This document shows positions 62,710 to 64,000 of a stretch of 64,000 nucleotides of DNA, piece by piece. Numbering within the stretch: the first letter of the stretch is position 1; every line of letters begins with the position of its first letter. Source of the DNA: Thermincola carboxydiphila (GTDB lineage: Bacteria; Bacillota; Thermincolia; Thermincolales; UBA2595); assembly GCA_016841725.1 (NCBI GenBank), contig JAENYP010000001.1:62001-126000 (forward strand). The letters are read 5' to 3'. The notes under the pieces are model-generated. The model saw nothing but the letters and a program-made list of their open reading frames with translations. It searched no databases and had not been told where the DNA came from. The position numbers and the translations under genes were made by a program.

Positions 62710-62751
62710 TTATCCACTTAGGCTAAAGAAATAAGGCTCTATCCTGCACAT
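62710..62751 (-). CDS. Possible 13-codon leader peptide
   Basis: AAGGAGG at correct distance before ATG 62751, and a short frame (MCRIEPYFFSLSG) ending 32 bases before the first gene of the operon. It may be a leader affecting translation or attenuation, or a chance ribosome site. Confidence 0.25.
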   Translation of the reverse strand: MCRIEPYFFSLSG

Positions 62752-62792
62752 GCAAATCTGGCCTCCTTTCCAAATGTCGAATTATCTGAACT

Positions 62793-62822
62793 ATTACAAC
62801 CATAGTAGCACACTAATATCAA
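62793..62822 (-). promoter_or_regulatory. Candidate promoter of the microcompartment operon
   Basis: TTGATA and TGTAAT with an 18-base spacer about 115 bases upstream of the ligase gene. A moderate match only. Confidence 0.35.
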
Positions 62823-62893
62823 GATAAAAGCAATTAATAGTAAAATACTACGAAAGTAATAATAAACTTTTGGACAACTTGCAGGAAATATCT

Positions 62894-62942
62894 ATAACTA
62901 CTCGAAGTTAACAATAAATATCAATAAGCGCTCAAAGTTAAT
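62894..62942. promoter_or_regulatory. Two direct repeats, probable activator binding sites
   Basis: ATAA-nnn-CTCRAAGTTAA occurs at 62894-62911 and 62924-62941 with a 30-base period (about three helical turns), in the divergent region between the microcompartment operon and the sensor/regulator genes. Same-face spacing is typical for response-regulator dimers. Confidence 0.5.
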
Positions 62943-62977
62943 TAGAACCAAATATTAAAAAGGAGGAACCAGCAGCG

Positions 62978-63649
62978 GTGAAAAGCTTTGTAACAGCTAA
63001 TGTAATTCCCTACCGGCCGTTCGCATGGAAAAATGAAATAACCGGTAAGTTAGAGGGTTTTGATGTCGACATAATTAAGGCGATCGGAAATGAAATAGAT
63101 ATTAGTGTTAGTGTTCAGGCAACGACCTGGGAAAAAATCTTCTTTAACCTGCTGGAAAAACAGTGCGACCTGGTAATCGCTGCACTCACAGTTACCAAGC
63201 AGAGACTGGAAACAATTATTTTCTCAGATTCATATCTGACAGCCGGACAAATAATTACTGTCCCCAAAAACAGTACCATTAAAGACCTGAATGACCTCGA
63301 GCAAAAAAAGGTCGGGGTCCTGAAAAACACCACCGGTGATTTTATTATGAAAGATATGAAGGAGCTGCATCCCCTAAAAATCAGAAAATATCCTTCAAAA
63401 ACCGAAGCCTTTACCAGCCTGCAGAAGGGTGAAACAGATGCACTTGTTATTGACCGGCCCCTGGCTCTTTATTTCATTAAAAACCATGCTGACCTTGAAT
63501 TAACCATTGCCTGTAACATGTTTACAACTGAAAATTACGCTATTGCCTTTCGCAAAGAAAGTCTGCAGTTAAGAGAAAACATAAATCAGGGGCTGAAGAA
63601 AATCAAAGAAAATGGCATCTACCAAGAGATTCTAGACAAGTTCTTTTAG
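62978..63649 (+). CDS. Cytoplasmic solute-binding-domain protein (SBP_bac_3)
   Basis: Amino-acid-binding-protein fold of 223 residues (FDVDIIKAIGNEIDISVSV, CDLVIAALTVTKQRLETIIF, ALVIDRPLALYFIK) but without signal peptide or lipobox: the domain starts at residue 2-3. It is therefore probably cytoplasmic and sensory, not part of an ABC importer, and no permease genes are adjacent. GTG 62978 follows AAGGAGGAACC. A response regulator gene starts 98 bases downstream, and the microcompartment operon is divergent. The ligand may be an amino acid or gamma-glutamyl compound of that pathway. Confidence 0.8.
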   Translation: MKSFVTANVIPYRPFAWKNEITGKLEGFDVDIIKAIGNEIDISVSVQATTWEKIFFNLLEKQCDLVIAALTVTKQRLETIIFSDSYLTAGQIITVPKNSTIKDLNDLEQKKVGVLKNTTGDFIMKDMKELHPLKIRKYPSKTEAFTSLQKGETDALVIDRPLALYFIKNHADLELTIACNMFTTENYAIAFRKESLQLRENINQGLKKIKENGIYQEILDKFF

Positions 63650-63747
63650 ATGCGCTAAACCTGCACCCAGACCATAGATGACATTCCTAACGCCAAAATG
63701 GCAGTTCTTCAAATAGAGACCGCAAAATGGGCTAAGGGGGAAAAACA

Positions 63748-64000
63748 TTGATTGGCAAGGTTTTACTTATTGACAGTGAAGCTGAAAGCCGCGACCTGGT
63801 CACTATTTACCTGACCCGGGAGGGTTTTCTGGTAGTCACCCATGGTGAAGGGACAACCGCTCTTGATATATTCAATAAAATTAGCCCGGACGTGGTCATT
63901 CTGGAAGTTAACCTTTCCGGGCTGGATGGTTATGAAGTATGCCGAAGACTGCGCTATAACACACAGGTACCGATAATATTTCTTTCTCATCGTTCCGATT
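63748..64000 (+). CDS. Response regulator, N-terminal receiver domain (runs off window)
   Basis: TTG 63748 behind AAGGGGG opens a frame of 84 codons to the window end: KVLLIDSEAESRDLVTIYL, VVILEVNLSGLDGYEVCRRL and VPIIFLSHRSD. This is a CheY-like receiver, but the usual phospho-acceptor context (LDLMLPG) reads LEVNLSG, with Glu-Val-Asn where Asp is expected, and the acidic pair near the start is D-S-E. It may be phosphorylation-independent. The output domain is not visible. Confidence 0.8.
   Translation, partial: MIGKVLLIDSEAESRDLVTIYLTREGFLVVTHGEGTTALDIFNKISPDVVILEVNLSGLDGYEVCRRLRYNTQVPIIFLSHRSD

Noticed and set aside
62978-63649. ABC-transporter substrate-binding subunit
   Set aside because: No signal peptide or lipobox and no permease or ATPase genes nearby; a cytoplasmic sensor is more likely.

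Overview
The window reads as chromosomal DNA of an anaerobic, spore-forming Clostridia of the Peptococcaceae/Desulfotomaculum type. The reasons are the order dprA-topA-trmFO-xerC, a SleB-type cell-wall hydrolase, T-box and c-di-GMP leaders, selenoproteins, and corrinoid methyltransferases. Nearly all genes lie on the minus strand. No rRNA, tRNA, IS element or CRISPR array was seen.

Layout. 1-6.3 kb: housekeeping genes xerC (cut by the left edge), hemolysin III, trmFO, topA and dprA. 6.4-9.1 kb: a three-gene non-homologous end-joining operon, ku - DNA ligase - LigD-type polymerase. 9.3-21.3 kb: a histidine kinase and an energy/selenium/lipoate region. The latter holds an HdrD-like Fe-S protein, a NarI-like membrane cytochrome, a polytopic membrane protein, citrate synthase, dihydrolipoyl dehydrogenase, a lipoate ligase homologue, two radical SAM proteins, a GcvH-like carrier, a DsrE-like protein and SelD. 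Three of these genes (membrane protein, DsrE-like, selD) contain an in-frame UGA followed by a hairpin of bacterial SECIS geometry. I read all three as selenoproteins, each longer than a plain ORF call. A divergent LysR gene and two near-identical 29-bp sites tie the selD operon to the membrane-protein/Hdr operon.

22.3-25.1 kb: SleB-type hydrolase and a chemotaxis receptor behind a c-di-GMP-I riboswitch with terminator. 25.1-38.8 kb: a duplicated corrinoid methyltransferase region with three UroD/MtaA-family methyltransferases, two corrinoid proteins, two CobW-type GTPases, a MoxR/NorQ ATPase with its VWA partner, two DUF2284 proteins and one DUF1638 protein. A decayed second copy of the VWA gene marks the duplication. 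38.9-47.1 kb: EEP nuclease, infC-rpmI-rplT, thrS with T-box, DUF445, trkH and trkA.

47.3-62.7 kb is the most remarkable part: a 15-gene minus-strand operon closed by an intrinsic terminator. It combines a three-component microcompartment shell with a CoA-acylating aldehyde dehydrogenase, PduL, PduS/PduT-like electron-transfer proteins, acetate kinase and an APC permease. It also encodes a glutamine-synthetase-like ligase, a split glutamate synthase resembling N-methylglutamate synthase, and an octopine-dehydrogenase-family enzyme carrying an encapsulation-peptide-like N terminus. My inference is an undescribed amine-degrading microcompartment. An alkylamine such as ethylamine would become a gamma-glutamylamide, then an N-alkylglutamate. 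The lumenal opine-type dehydrogenase would cleave that to glutamate plus aldehyde, and the aldehyde would be converted to acyl phosphate and ATP. A divergent cytoplasmic solute-binding-domain protein and a response regulator (cut by the right edge) are candidate regulators. SelA/SelB, corrinoid reactivators and EutBC or diol dehydratase are not in the window.
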